DNA of 64,000 nucleotides from an uncultured Alphaproteobacteria bacterium (GTDB lineage Bacteria > Pseudomonadota > Alphaproteobacteria > RF32 > CAG-239), in assembly GCA_944392315.1 (NCBI GenBank), contig CALXWH010000005.1:31528-95527 (forward strand), read 5' to 3'. The notes under the pieces were generated by a model, which saw nothing but the letters and a program-made list of their open reading frames with translations, was not told the DNA's origin and did no database searches. The position numbers were made by a program, and so were the translations under genes. Numbering within the stretch: the stretch's first letter is position 1; each line of letters begins with the position of its first letter. Below, one piece after another: positions 45,143-53,795 of this stretch.

Positions 45143-47083
45143 ATGAATATTCTTGAGCTAAAAAATATTCATAAATATTTTGGGTCTAACGGTAACCGCG
45201 TTCATGTGCTCAAAGGGATAAATTTGGAAGTGGAAAAAGGGGATTTTGTTGCCATTATCGGGCAATCTGGTTCCGGAAAGTCTACTCTGATGAATATTAT
45301 CGGCTGTTTGGATGTGCCAACCTCTGGCTCTTATAAAATCAACGGTGTTGAAGTGGGGCAAATGCTCAAAGACCAATTGGCTGATTTGCGCTGTAAAACG
45401 TTTGGCTTTATTTTTCAAAGATATAATTTGCTTTCAAGCCTTAATGCGACGGAAAATGCTGCGTTGCCGGCGATTTATTTGGGGTTAAATGCCGAAGAAA
45501 GAAATTCTCGTTCTGTTGATTTGCTTGAAAAATTAGATTTAGGGGCAAAATTAAGGAATAAGCCTAATGAGCTTTCCGGTGGACAGCAGCAACGCGTTAG
45601 TATTGCCAGAGCGTTGATGAACGGGGGCGAAATTATTTTAGCAGATGAGCCTACCGGTGCGTTGGATTCTAAAAGCGGTGAAATGGTGATGGAGATTATT
45701 AAAAATCTTCATAAACAGGGGCATACGATTATTTTGGTGACGCACGACAGCCATATTGCAGCTCAGGCTAGCCGAATTATTGAAATAAAAGATGGTGAAA
45801 TTGTTGCTGATGAACGCAAAGTTTCGGAATTCTTTGAGCTGAAAGACAGTATTAAAGATGTGAAACGCAGTAAAATTGATGCGTTCAAATATAGTTTTGC
45901 CGAATCTATGAAAATGTCGCTACATGCTATTTTAGCCAATAAAATGCGTTCTTTGTTGACAATGCTCGGAATTATTATCGGTATTGCTTCAGTGGTATCG
46001 GTGGTTGCGCTCGGTAATGCTTCACAAGCTAAGATATTGGAGCGGATTAGCTCTATGGGGACGAATACGATTGATATTATGCCAGGTACGAGCTTTGGAG
46101 ATATGCGCTCCGGTAAAGTTAAGACGCTTAAGGTTAGTGACTCGGATTATCTGGGGAAGCAAAGTTTTATTGATAGTTCTACCCCGAGTGTTTCTGCCAG
46201 TGGAACGTTGGTTTATGAAAATTATTCGCTCACGGCGCAACTTCGTGGGGTCGGGGCTTCTTACTTTGATGTTAAGGGAAATAAAATTGCTTTGGGCCGC
46301 GTCTTTACGCAAGATGAGGTTAATAGTATTGCGTCGGTGGTGGTGATTGACCATAATACATACGAGGAAATATTTTCGGATAGACCTGATCCTATCGGGC
46401 AAATCATTATTTTTAACAAAAAACCGCTTAAAGTTATTGGCGTGACTGAGGAAGATAATAGCCCGGGTCCTATGTCTGATTCTATGAATATTTGGGTTCC
46501 GTACACAACGGCTATGTATAAGATTAACGGCAGCACCGACATTAATTCCATTACCGTTAAAATTTCTGATAGAGTTAATTCTCAAGTGGCAGAGGCCAGT
46601 ATTGAGCATATTTTGACCTCTTTACACGGTAAAAAGGATTTCTTTACACGTAACAGCGATAGCATTAAGCAGACGATTGAAAGTACTACCAATACGATGA
46701 AATTGTTGATTGCCAGTATTGCCGTTATTTCTTTGATTGTCGGGGGAATCGGCGTTATGAATATTATGCTTGTATCGGTTACGGAAAGAACAAAGGAAAT
46801 CGGTATTCGTATGGCTATTGGTGCAAAGCAGGCGGATATTTTGCAGCAATTTTTAATAGAGGCGATATTGATTTGTTTGGTCGGAGGGTTCTTGGGCGTT
46901 ACTTTATCTATGCTTATCGGGGTCGGATTTAATACGTTTTCGGAAGATTTCGGTATGATCTTTTCTACGGCCTCTATTGTTTTGGCTTTGGTTTGCTCTT
47001 CGGCTATCGGTATTATTTTCGGATATATGCCGGCGAAAAATGCTTCTAATCTTAACCCTATTGATGCTTTGGCGAGTGAGTAG
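45143..47083 (+). CDS. macB: MacB-like ABC transporter permease/ATPase
   Basis: A 646-residue inner-membrane ABC protein with ATPase first: Walker A GQSGSGKST, signature LSGGQQQRVSIARAL, Walker B IILADEPTGALD and H-loop VTHD. A linker is followed by a helix near residues 265-300 (SLLTMLGIIIGIASVVSVVALG), a large periplasmic domain (about 300-520) and three C-terminal helices with ERTKEIGIRMAIGAKQADILQQFLIEA. This is the MacB plan, exporting macrolides, peptides or lipoproteins by mechanotransmission. It lies between macA and the tolC-like gene. The substrate is not predictable. Confidence 0.93.
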   Translation: MNILELKNIHKYFGSNGNRVHVLKGINLEVEKGDFVAIIGQSGSGKSTLMNIIGCLDVPTSGSYKINGVEVGQMLKDQLADLRCKTFGFIFQRYNLLSSLNATENAALPAIYLGLNAEERNSRSVDLLEKLDLGAKLRNKPNELSGGQQQRVSIARALMNGGEIILADEPTGALDSKSGEMVMEIIKNLHKQGHTIILVTHDSHIAAQASRIIEIKDGEIVADERKVSEFFELKDSIKDVKRSKIDAFKYSFAESMKMSLHAILANKMRSLLTMLGIIIGIASVVSVVALGNASQAKILERISSMGTNTIDIMPGTSFGDMRSGKVKTLKVSDSDYLGKQSFIDSSTPSVSASGTLVYENYSLTAQLRGVGASYFDVKGNKIALGRVFTQDEVNSIASVVVIDHNTYEEIFSDRPDPIGQIIIFNKKPLKVIGVTEEDNSPGPMSDSMNIWVPYTTAMYKINGSTDINSITVKISDRVNSQVAEASIEHILTSLHGKKDFFTRNSDSIKQTIESTTNTMKLLIASIAVISLIVGGIGVMNIMLVSVTERTKEIGIRMAIGAKQADILQQFLIEAILICLVGGFLGVTLSMLIGVGFNTFSEDFGMIFSTASIVLALVCSSAIGIIFGYMPAKNASNLNPIDALASE

Positions 47084-47084
47084 T

Positions 47085-48452
47085 ATGAAAATGAAATTGA
47101 AACTGACATATTTATCTTTATTGAGTTGTTTCTTCTTGTTTGCAGGATGCACGCTGACGGAAAAGTATCCTTCTAATGTGGCGGAAGAATTGAATTATAC
47201 GGCCGAGATGAAAGAAAAATATAAGGCTAATGCCGAGTGGTGGAAGCAATATAATAATGCTGAATTAAATCGCTTGGTGGATTTGGCTTTGGCTAATAAT
47301 CCGGATTATTTGAAAGCGGCTATCAATATCAGCAAAGAACTTTATAATCTTAATTTGAGTAAATACGATCTGTTTCCGACGCTTTCTGGCGGGGTGAATG
47401 CTTCTTCTCAACGGCAAATTCATACCGGAGATAATTTTTCCAGTAATTTTTCGGGGGAGACAGGTTTAAGTTATGAAGCTGATTTATATGGCAAAATCAG
47501 AGATTTGTACGATGCGCAGGCCTTTGAATATCAAGCGACGGTGATGGATAAAGAAAGCGCTCGTTTGAGCTTGATTTATAGCGTGGTTGATTTGTATTTT
47601 AACTTGGAGTATTTGCAAAACACCATTGATATCTCTGAAAAAAATGTCAAAACCTATCAAAATCTTTTGAATATTTCAGAGGTTAAATACAAAAACGGTA
47701 AAGTTGATAATTTGGAATATTTGCAGGCAAAGCAAAGTTTGTTGTCGGAACAAAATAAGCTCTTGAATGCGCAGACGCAATTTAAGGAAATGGAAACGAG
47801 CTTGAAAAATATCTTAAATATCCGACAAGAGGATAGTTTGGGAATTAAGTATACGGATATTTTAGACCAAGAGAATTTGGGGGTTAGTTTAGATGTTCCG
47901 GTGGCGGTATTAGCTAATCGTCCGGATTTGTTGGCTAGTCAGTATCGTTTGGAAAAGGCTTTTAGAAATTTAGAGGCTGAAAATAAAAATTGGTATCCAA
48001 GTGTTTCTTTACAAGGGTTGCTCGGAACTTCTTCCGACAAGGCGCGTACAACGTTTGATTTTCCTTATATCTTGGGAAGTGTAGCGGTTGATTTGCCTTT
48101 CTTGGATTGGAACAGAGTGAGAGAGAATATTAAGCTTTCAGAAGCAGATTATCAGATTACATTGATAGATTTTCAGGATACACTCAATCAAGCGGTAAAC
48201 GAAGTGGTCTACTACTATTTTGCTTATGGCAATGCTAATCAGATTTTGCAAAATACCGAAAAAAATTACAAAAATTCAAAGCTGATTACGCAATATTATC
48301 AAAGCCGGTATGATAACGGAAAGGCTGAATTTAAAGATTACTTAGAGGCAATTTATAGTGAAAATGCGCTCTATAAGGATTTGATTCAGCAGAAATATCA
48401 GACTATCAAGTATGAGAACTATGTCTATAAGGCCATGGCCGGCAAATATTAG
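47085..48452 (+). CDS. TolC/NodT-family outer-membrane efflux lipoprotein
   Basis: A 455-residue outer-membrane factor that completes the tripartite pump with MacA and MacB. The start at 47085 is one base after the macB stop. A frame extending back inside macB is rejected. The signal ends in the lipobox FAGC, so it should be lipid-anchored. Two OEP repeats are visible: KANAEWWKQYNNAELNRLVDLALANNPDYLKAAINI and LANRPDLLASQYRLEKAFRNLEAENKNWYPSVSLQG. The NRPDL block is characteristic of the NodT/TolC family. Confidence 0.92.
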   Translation: MKMKLKLTYLSLLSCFFLFAGCTLTEKYPSNVAEELNYTAEMKEKYKANAEWWKQYNNAELNRLVDLALANNPDYLKAAINISKELYNLNLSKYDLFPTLSGGVNASSQRQIHTGDNFSSNFSGETGLSYEADLYGKIRDLYDAQAFEYQATVMDKESARLSLIYSVVDLYFNLEYLQNTIDISEKNVKTYQNLLNISEVKYKNGKVDNLEYLQAKQSLLSEQNKLLNAQTQFKEMETSLKNILNIRQEDSLGIKYTDILDQENLGVSLDVPVAVLANRPDLLASQYRLEKAFRNLEAENKNWYPSVSLQGLLGTSSDKARTTFDFPYILGSVAVDLPFLDWNRVRENIKLSEADYQITLIDFQDTLNQAVNEVVYYYFAYGNANQILQNTEKNYKNSKLITQYYQSRYDNGKAEFKDYLEAIYSENALYKDLIQQKYQTIKYENYVYKAMAGKY

Positions 48453-48495
48453 GCGTAAGAGTATATCTTATGACTAAAATAAGTTAGGTGTATTT

Positions 48496-48838
48496 TTAAT
48501 CCCATTTTTTGAAAACGAAGAAAACCGCCAGTAAAATCAGCGCGAAACCTACGAGATAATTCTACTTTAGCTCTTCTTTGAGGTATAAAACCGAAAAAAA
48601 ACAGAAAATTATGATGGTTATGGCTTCTTGCATAATTTTTAATTGGGTAGCGCTAAAATAATCGTGTCCGATGCGGTTGGCCGGAACCTGAAAGCAGTAT
48701 TCAAAAAAAGGCTATTCCCCAGCTTGCCAAAATAACCATCCAAAGTGCCGTGGATTTAAATTTTAAGTGGCCGTACCAGGCAAATGTCATAAAAATATTG
48801 GATATGGTTAGAAGAATTATCGGATAAAATTGTCGCAT
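48496..48838 (-). pseudogene. Broken DUF486 membrane-protein gene (frameshift plus nonsense)
   Basis: On the minus strand ATG at 48838 opens MRQFYPIILLTISNIFMTF, AWYGHLKFKS and WGIAFF, the start of a DUF486 protein. A run of seven A (plus strand 48713-48719) shifts the frame and gives TGA after codon 45. In the next frame the match continues: EYCFQVPANRIGHDYFSATQLK, IMQEAITIIIF and FSVLYLKEELK, then a TAG at 48564-48562 where the family has Trp. NYLVGFALILLAVFF and KKW follow, and the proper TAA is at 48496. Restoring six A and one TGG would give one continuous DUF486 protein of about 113 residues with four helices. Two independent lesions argue for real decay and not a read error. Confidence 0.88.
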
Positions 48839-48917
48839 TGTTGTTACTCCAATAAGTTTATTTTTTGTTTGTTATACTTATCGGAGGGTTAATTTTTGGT
48901 CAATATGTGCTACTTTT

Positions 48918-49664
48918 TTAACATTCGCTGCGGTGGGCGAACATTTCTGCTAAGGTTTCTTGTTCCGGGCGCTCAAAGAAAAAGTTCTGTTTCCATCCTA
49001 AGGGGCAAGAAGTCATGCTATCTGTGGTGGCGTTTATGATGTCTAAAATTCTTAAAGTCTCTTCCGGCGAACGCCATATCTTATTATCATTAAGACTAAT
49101 GTGGCGGATAATTCTGTTTTTATCTATGATAACGGTTGCGCGCATGGCGGTTTGTTTTTTGTTCAAAACTCCATAGCTTTGGCTGATGCTTTTTTCTAAA
49201 TCTGAAACGAGTGGAAACATTAGGTCTGAAATCCCATCTTTTTCGGGTGGAAGTTCCTTCCATGTGTAGTGTGAACCGATGGAATCTGTTGAAATGCCGA
49301 TGACTATGGCTTCTCGCCTTTGAAAGGCGTTTATTTCTTTGTTCAGCATTAAAAGTTCGGACGGGCAGGTGAAACTGAAATCTTCCGGATAAAAAAACAA
49401 TACGGCGGCTCGTTCTCTTGTTTCATTATAAAGATTAAAATCTTCTTGCAAAGTGTTATCCGCAAGTATGGCCGGAGCTGTAAAGTTCGGTGCTTTGGTG
49501 CCGATTTGGGCTTTTATATATGTTTCTGTTGCAAAATCATCAGAAGGGCTAAAATTGTGCGCCATATTGTTGGGATAGGTGCAGCCGCAATTATCATCGT
49601 CGGCACAGTCACACTTGTTTTTGTAGTTGTAATGATATTTGGTGGCAGCGGGGGCTATTTTCAT
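48918..49664 (-). CDS. 2-Cys peroxiredoxin (AhpC/TSA) with a Cys-rich N-terminal extension
   Basis: A 248-residue thiol peroxidase. The catalytic domain begins at about residue 50 with GTKAPNFTAPAIL, and the peroxidatic Cys is in FFYPEDFSFTCPSE. VIGISTDSIGSHYTW, LMFPLVSDLEKSISQSYGVL and MRATVIIDKN follow. The probable resolving Cys is in the TSCPLGW segment. It removes hydrogen peroxide or organic peroxides with a thiol donor. The extension (about 18-33: CDCADDDNCGC) has four Cys and three consecutive Asp and is not part of the family core. It may bind metal or form disulfides. GGAGAAAGAG precedes the ATG. It stands alone between greA and the pseudogene. Confidence 0.9.
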   Translation of the reverse strand: MKIAPAATKYHYNYKNKCDCADDDNCGCTYPNNMAHNFSPSDDFATETYIKAQIGTKAPNFTAPAILADNTLQEDFNLYNETRERAAVLFFYPEDFSFTCPSELLMLNKEINAFQRREAIVIGISTDSIGSHYTWKELPPEKDGISDLMFPLVSDLEKSISQSYGVLNKKQTAMRATVIIDKNRIIRHISLNDNKIWRSPEETLRILDIINATTDSMTSCPLGWKQNFFFERPEQETLAEMFAHRSEC

Positions 49665-49681
49665 CTCTTTCTCCTTATATT

Positions 49682-49706
49682 AAAAAAACCGGAAAATGTT
49701 TTCCGG
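49682..49706 (-). terminator. Terminator of greA
   Basis: CCGGAAAA and TTTTCCGG form a 7-8 bp hairpin with a very short loop. On the minus strand the stem is followed by a run of seven T. Confidence 0.8.
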
Positions 49707-49736
49707 CTTTTTATATAAGTTTATTTCTGGCTTTTT

Positions 49737-50210
49737 TTAGATATACGAAACTTCTAATACTTCAAAAGTTTTTTTGCCGCCAGGTGCCATATAAACGACT
49801 TCATCCCCGACTTCTTTGCCGATGAGGGCTTTGGCTAACGGAGAAGATAAAGATATTTTATTTTCGTTTATATCTGCTTCATAATCACCGACAATTTGAT
49901 AGCTGTTTTCAGCATCGGTGTCTACATCTACAACTGAAACGGTGGCGCCGAAACGGATAACGTTTCCGCCCATTTCGGTTGGGTCAATAACTTGTGCACG
50001 ACTGATGACGGCTTCCAATTCTTGAATTCTTCCTTCAATAAAGCCTTGTTTTTCTTTTGCAGCAGAATATTCCGCATTTTCTGATAAATCACCATGGGAA
50101 CGTGCCTCGGCGATGGCGGCAATTACATTTGGCCGCTCAACACCTTTTAAGGTTTTGAGTTCTTGCTCTAACCGTAAAAATCCTTTTTTGGTCAGTGGAA
50201 ATTTATCCAT
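49737..50210 (-). CDS. greA: Transcription elongation factor GreA
   Basis: A 157-residue factor that rescues backtracked RNA polymerase by stimulating transcript cleavage. Blocks: the N-terminal coiled coil (FPLTKKGFLRLEQELKTLK..., with AARSHGDLSENAEYSAAKEKQ carrying the acidic tip DLSEN) and the FKBP-like domain (about 80-157, GKEVGDEVVYMAPGGKKTFEVLEV). The frame is open 35 codons further upstream, but AGGAGAAACAAG places the start at 50210, giving the normal 157-158 residue length. Its leader holds two hairpins (CACC/GGTG and TCCGCC/GGCGGA). Confidence 0.96.
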   Translation of the reverse strand: MDKFPLTKKGFLRLEQELKTLKGVERPNVIAAIAEARSHGDLSENAEYSAAKEKQGFIEGRIQELEAVISRAQVIDPTEMGGNVIRFGATVSVVDVDTDAENSYQIVGDYEADINENKISLSSPLAKALIGKEVGDEVVYMAPGGKKTFEVLEVSYI

Positions 50211-50503
50211 CTTGTTTCTCCTAAAAATATCCTCTCCGCCTTTATTGGGCGGATGAGTGGTTAATTGAAAAGTTTGAAAAAATTTGACTGCCACCTTTGT
50301 GGTGCCAGCCGACATTCTTTGCTTTTATGTTCTATCTATATAGCACGACTTTAATAATAAATCAAGTGAAATTTTTTATCGGGTGTGTGAAAATGTTTAG
50401 GAGCTTGTTTTCAACAACTTGTTTTTACTTTATAAATTTAGGCACTTTAGGGAGAATTAGGTGGCATAAGGTTGTGTTTTGGGTGTTGATTAGTTAAACT
50501 TTG

Positions 50504-50512
50504 TGCTATACA
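50504..50512 (+). promoter_or_regulatory. Extended -10 promoter of the DUF3015 gene
   Basis: TGCTATACA fits an extended -10 (TGn followed by TATACA). TTGATT (50486-50491) is a possible -35 at a short 15-base spacing. An ACCAC/GTGGT hairpin follows in the leader. Confidence 0.45.
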
Positions 50513-50567
50513 ACCACTTTGGGCGTGGTAAACTCTTTATGTATTATTCAAATAAGGAGAATGTTTG

Positions 50568-51026
50568 ATGAAAAAGAATTTGTTATTAAGCGCTGTTTTT
50601 GCAGTTGCTTTGTTGGCAGGCGCTCCGGCAAAAGCTATTGACTCTACCGGTGGTTGCGGTTTGGGCTCTATGGCTTGGAGAGGTCAGTCCGGTATTATTC
50701 CTCAAGTTTTGGCGATGACAACAAACGGTATTTTCTTAAATACTATCGGTGTTACTTTGGGTACTTCCGGATGTGATCCAAACGGTCGTGTTACCGGCGG
50801 TACGGGCAAATTGGTTTTGGCTGTGATTGAAAATAATATGGAACAGTTTGCTATGGATGCTTCTGCAGGTAAAGGCGAAACAATTGATACAATCGCAGGC
50901 TTGCTTGATGTGGATAGCGCAGAATTGGGTGCTAAAGCTCAAAAGAACTTCGCTTATCTGTTTACAGATGAAAATGTTGAAGCTGTTGATTTGACACTTA
51001 AAATTATGGAATTAGCTCAGGCTTAA
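50568..51026 (+). CDS. Exported DUF3015 protein
   Basis: A 152-residue protein with a signal peptide (about 1-23, ending AKA) and a DUF3015 domain: STGGCGLGSMAWRGQSGIIPQVLAMTTNGIFLN, then GTSGCDPNGRV. The GCGLGS and GTSGCD pair, with two Cys that may bond, is the mark of the family, which is periplasmic and of unknown function. AAGGAGAATG lies before the ATG at 50568, and the TTG three bases earlier is less well placed. It has its own promoter and terminator, and so is monocistronic. Confidence 0.88.
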   Translation: MKKNLLLSAVFAVALLAGAPAKAIDSTGGCGLGSMAWRGQSGIIPQVLAMTTNGIFLNTIGVTLGTSGCDPNGRVTGGTGKLVLAVIENNMEQFAMDASAGKGETIDTIAGLLDVDSAELGAKAQKNFAYLFTDENVEAVDLTLKIMELAQA

Positions 51027-51040
51027 TTTTATTTTTGAGG

Positions 51041-51074
51041 GCGCGGAAGAGAGATGACCTTTCGCGCCTTTTTT
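51041..51074 (+). terminator. Terminator of the DUF3015 gene
   Basis: GGCGCG (51041-51046) pairs with CGCGCC (51063-51068), extended inward by AAG/CTT after a mismatch, followed by six T. Confidence 0.8.
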
Positions 51075-51101
51075 GTATCTGATTTTGATTAGGTTTTGTT
51101 G

Positions 51102-52943
51102 ATGCGTGGCTATCTCTTTTTCTTATTGGTTGGTTTGGGACTGTTTGGCGGTATGCCAAGCGGTGTTTGTATGGATAATCTTGATGAAATAAGCAAAACA
51201 GAGGCTTTTGATGAGGGGTGGCTGAGCTTGCTCCATTATCAGAAAAGAGGAGATGGCTATCTTTCTTTTGTGGAAAATGAAGAGTTTTTTTTGAATGATG
51301 GGGGAAGAGCAAATCCACAAGGAGAATTTTTATCGTCCGTGCAGATTTTTAATCAAAAGAACAATCAGGAAAAATGTGCATTTCCGGCGCGCTTTTTATA
51401 TTTGCAAAGAAAAGGTTTGGTTCAGGGAAATCTGCGCGATTGCAAAGATTATCAGAAATTTTTGGCAGACGTTCAGCCTAAAGCTGTTACCATGCTTTTT
51501 ACTAATGCTTATATGAGTAATCCGTCTTCTTTGTTTGGGCACACTCTGTTTCGTATTGATACGAAGCGCAAAGGAACGCAACTTTTGGCGCACGGGGCAA
51601 ATTTTGGAGCGGATACTGGTGATGAAACCGGCGTCCTCTATGCGCTTAAAGGTTTATGGGGCGGATATTACGGAACATTCGGTATTAAACCATATTATGA
51701 CGTGATAAATCTCTACAACAATATTGAGAATCGTGATATTTGGGAATATGAACTCAATTTGTCTGATGCGGAGTTGGAACTTTTTACCGCGCATATGTGG
51801 GAAATGCAGCGGGCCAAAATCAGATATTATTTTTTGTCACGCAACTGTTCGTATGTCTTATTGCTGATGCTTGATGCCGTAAGGCCGGAATTGCGGATTA
51901 GTCAGAAATTTGAAGGCTATACCGTTCCGTTAGCAACGCTTAAAGCTGTTGATGAAGTTCCAGGATTGGTTAAAAACTCTAATTATCGTCCATCACGTCA
52001 ATCTAAATTGAAATATCGTGCCGAGCAGATGAACTCTCGGCAGTATGGTACGTTTATTGAGATTATTCATGATAACAAAATTGATTTATCTTCTCTTAAT
52101 GAGGAAGAGCAAGCGGATGTTTTGGAAACAGCATATCAATATGTTCAGTATAAATATGTGGACGGTGATTTGGAATTGGCCGATTATCGCAAAAAAAGTT
52201 TGAAGCTCCTTATGGCGCGGAGTAAAATTGTTAATCAACGGCAATATTTTGATGAGCTGAAGGAGGGAGAAAATCCGGTTGAAGCGCACAAAGCTAAGCA
52301 AGTTGGGGCGATTTTTGGGTATAGAAACGGTGATGGGTTTCAGGAAATTGGTTTCAAACCAGTTTATACCTCTTTGCTAGATGATAGTTATGGATTGTTG
52401 AAAGGGGCGGAAATCAATTTGTTGGAAGGAAAAATCCGCCACTATGATTCTCGGAATAAATGGGAAATAAGTGAGTTTAATCTTTTGAGCATTAAATCGC
52501 TGGCCGGAGCGGATGCCATGTTTGCGCCGTTGTCGTATGATATTAAGTTTGGTTATCGGGAATTGTTTGATGCTAAGACCGGCGATGACAGAGGGGCGGT
52601 TGTGTTAGAAACAGGTGTGGGGCAAAGTTATGCATTAACGAAAAATACCTTGTTATATGCGATGAGTGTGCCGAACGTGGCATATGGTGGCGGTTTGCGT
52701 GATAATGGCTATTTAGGTATCGGATTTAAGGGTGGTGTTTATTATAATTTTGATAAAATACGTCTTAACCTGAATGCTATGCAGAATTTTACAACAAGCG
52801 ATACGGCGCGTGGGCAGACTTATCAGGTTGAGGGGGCTTATGGTTTAACACGCGATGTGATGCTTTATGCCGGATATAAAATGTTTAATTCCAAATATCA
52901 TGATGATGAAGAATTTAGCCTTGGCGTGAAGATTAATTTTTAA
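51102..52943 (+). CDS. DUF4105 (Lnb-like) protein with C-terminal outer-membrane barrel
   Basis: A 613-residue exported protein. The signal peptide is about residues 1-21 (ending GVCM). The DUF4105 domain (about 85-330) carries PKAVTMLFTNAYMSNPSSLFGHTLFRID, HGANF, GLWGGYYGTF and the motif FLSRNCSYVLLLMLDAVRP, whose Asn-Cys and nearby His resemble a papain-like arrangement. A helical region (about 330-400) is followed by a predicted beta-barrel (about 410-613) ending in Phe (LGVKINF). The family is common in Proteobacteria with unknown activity. ATG at 51102 is chosen over the preceding TTGs because of spacing from AGG. The previous gene ends in a terminator 28 bases earlier. Confidence 0.85.
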   Translation: MRGYLFFLLVGLGLFGGMPSGVCMDNLDEISKTEAFDEGWLSLLHYQKRGDGYLSFVENEEFFLNDGGRANPQGEFLSSVQIFNQKNNQEKCAFPARFLYLQRKGLVQGNLRDCKDYQKFLADVQPKAVTMLFTNAYMSNPSSLFGHTLFRIDTKRKGTQLLAHGANFGADTGDETGVLYALKGLWGGYYGTFGIKPYYDVINLYNNIENRDIWEYELNLSDAELELFTAHMWEMQRAKIRYYFLSRNCSYVLLLMLDAVRPELRISQKFEGYTVPLATLKAVDEVPGLVKNSNYRPSRQSKLKYRAEQMNSRQYGTFIEIIHDNKIDLSSLNEEEQADVLETAYQYVQYKYVDGDLELADYRKKSLKLLMARSKIVNQRQYFDELKEGENPVEAHKAKQVGAIFGYRNGDGFQEIGFKPVYTSLLDDSYGLLKGAEINLLEGKIRHYDSRNKWEISEFNLLSIKSLAGADAMFAPLSYDIKFGYRELFDAKTGDDRGAVVLETGVGQSYALTKNTLLYAMSVPNVAYGGGLRDNGYLGIGFKGGVYYNFDKIRLNLNAMQNFTTSDTARGQTYQVEGAYGLTRDVMLYAGYKMFNSKYHDDEEFSLGVKINF

Positions 52944-53104
52944 AGTTTACTCTTTTTTAATCAGATTTTATTAATGTTTTAATTAGCAGATTTTATCTGT
53001 CAGCACCAGAGGTGGTGCGGGCTTTCATCGGCTCTTTATCTAGTTCGGTGTTAGGGTATAACATCGTTATATTGCATCTGTAATTTACGGATTCAATAGA
53101 TATA

Positions 53105-53134
53105 TCCCCGACTGTCAAAGGTCGGGGAGCTTTT
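53105..53134 (+). terminator. Hairpin with weak U tract (possible terminator)
   Basis: The 8-bp GC-rich stem TCCCCGAC/GTCGGGGA with an 8-base loop is followed by GCTTTTAG. Confidence 0.5.
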
Positions 53135-53209
53135 AGCGTATGTTCAGAAGTTTTTTGACTTTAAAGGTTAAAGGAATCATTTAACTAGATATGATTGATG
53201 AACTCTCCG

Positions 53210-53234
53210 ACCGCCTTAATCAGGTGGTTTTTTT
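53210..53234 (+). terminator. Rho-independent terminator ahead of the lipoprotein gene
   Basis: ACCGCCT (53210-53216) pairs with AGGTGGT (53222-53228), 7 bp with one G-U, loop TAATC, then seven T ending at 53234. Confidence 0.75.
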
Positions 53235-53264
53235 GTTGTAGCTATTTGTTAAGGGAGTTGTATC

Positions 53265-53684
53265 ATGAAAAAAGTTTTGTTTTTGTGTTTGCTTTTATGT
53301 GGGTGCTATAGTCCGCTCTATATAAATGATCCGTATAGTCCGACAAATCCAAATGATGTTGTTTTGAAATTGCGTGAAGATATGGGGTCTTTTGATAAAG
53401 ATTTAGATTACAATTTATCTTGTCCCGCGGCAAAACAGATTGCGCTTACAAGAGATTCAAGTTTTTGGCCTCTGTTTTTTGTGGATGATCAAAGTGTGTT
53501 GTATGATGTTAAAAAACAGGCGGCATCGCTGGGAGGTGATACAGTTTCTGTATATGATTTATCTCATATGTGGTTTTTGTTGTTTGGAATTACAGAAACG
53601 AAATCAATTGTTTATAAATGTAATACAGGGCGTCAAATGAATAGAGCAACAAATGCTCGCCGAGGGTATAGATATTCGTACTAA
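53265..53684 (+). CDS. Small lipoprotein
   Basis: A 139-residue protein with a lipoprotein signal (MKKVLFLCLLLCGCYS, Cys-14 or Cys-12 as lipidation site, lipobox LCGC). The mature region holds LSCPAAKQIAL, DVKKQAASLGGDTVSVYDLSHMWF and a C-terminal Cys in YKCNTG. The segment with AASLGGDTV resembles the DUF4156-type small lipoproteins, though I am not sure. The C-terminus is basic and Tyr-rich. GGGAG precedes the ATG. It follows a structured intergenic region and converges on ctrA. Confidence 0.75.
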   Translation: MKKVLFLCLLLCGCYSPLYINDPYSPTNPNDVVLKLREDMGSFDKDLDYNLSCPAAKQIALTRDSSFWPLFFVDDQSVLYDVKKQAASLGGDTVSVYDLSHMWFLLFGITETKSIVYKCNTGRQMNRATNARRGYRYSY

Positions 53685-53741
53685 TCTAAATCGGTTATTT
53701 GTTTTTAAACTTGCTTTTTTTATTTGTGATTGGTATAAAAA

Positions 53742-53781
53742 ATTAAGAGGCGGTCTAAAGTGGGAGCAACCGCCTCTTAAT
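53742..53781. terminator. Bidirectional terminator of ctrA and the lipoprotein gene
   Basis: ATTAAGAGGCGGT (53742-53754) pairs with ACCGCCTCTTAAT (53769-53781), a perfect 13-bp stem with a 14-base loop. On the minus strand a run of six T follows. Confidence 0.9.
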
Positions 53782-53795
53782 CCTTTTTATTGAAA

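Larger units (their letters stand above)
52944..53264 (+). other. Gene-free 321-base stretch with four hairpins (candidate small RNA region)
   Basis: No credible protein-coding frame is seen. Hairpins in order: CAGA/TCTG (about 52987-52999), GCACCA/TGGTGC (53003-53018), TCCCCGAC/GTCGGGGA (53105-53128) followed by GCTTTTAG, and ACCGCCT/AGGTGGT (53210-53228) followed by seven T. Promoter-like TTGACT (53155-53160) lies 17-18 bases before CATTTA/ATTTAA. The last hairpin ends 31 bases before the lipoprotein start, so it would terminate a transcript coming from the left. Confidence 0.5.

Noticed and set aside
46022..47109. Several overlapping minus-strand frames opposite macB
   Set aside because: They mirror conserved macB sequence and have no signals of their own.
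53191..53241. 16-codon mini-ORF (MIDELSDRLNQVVFLL) ahead of the lipoprotein
   Set aside because: It has no Shine-Dalgarno sequence and its end is the T tract of the terminator hairpin, so coding is not supported, although a leader peptide cannot be excluded.
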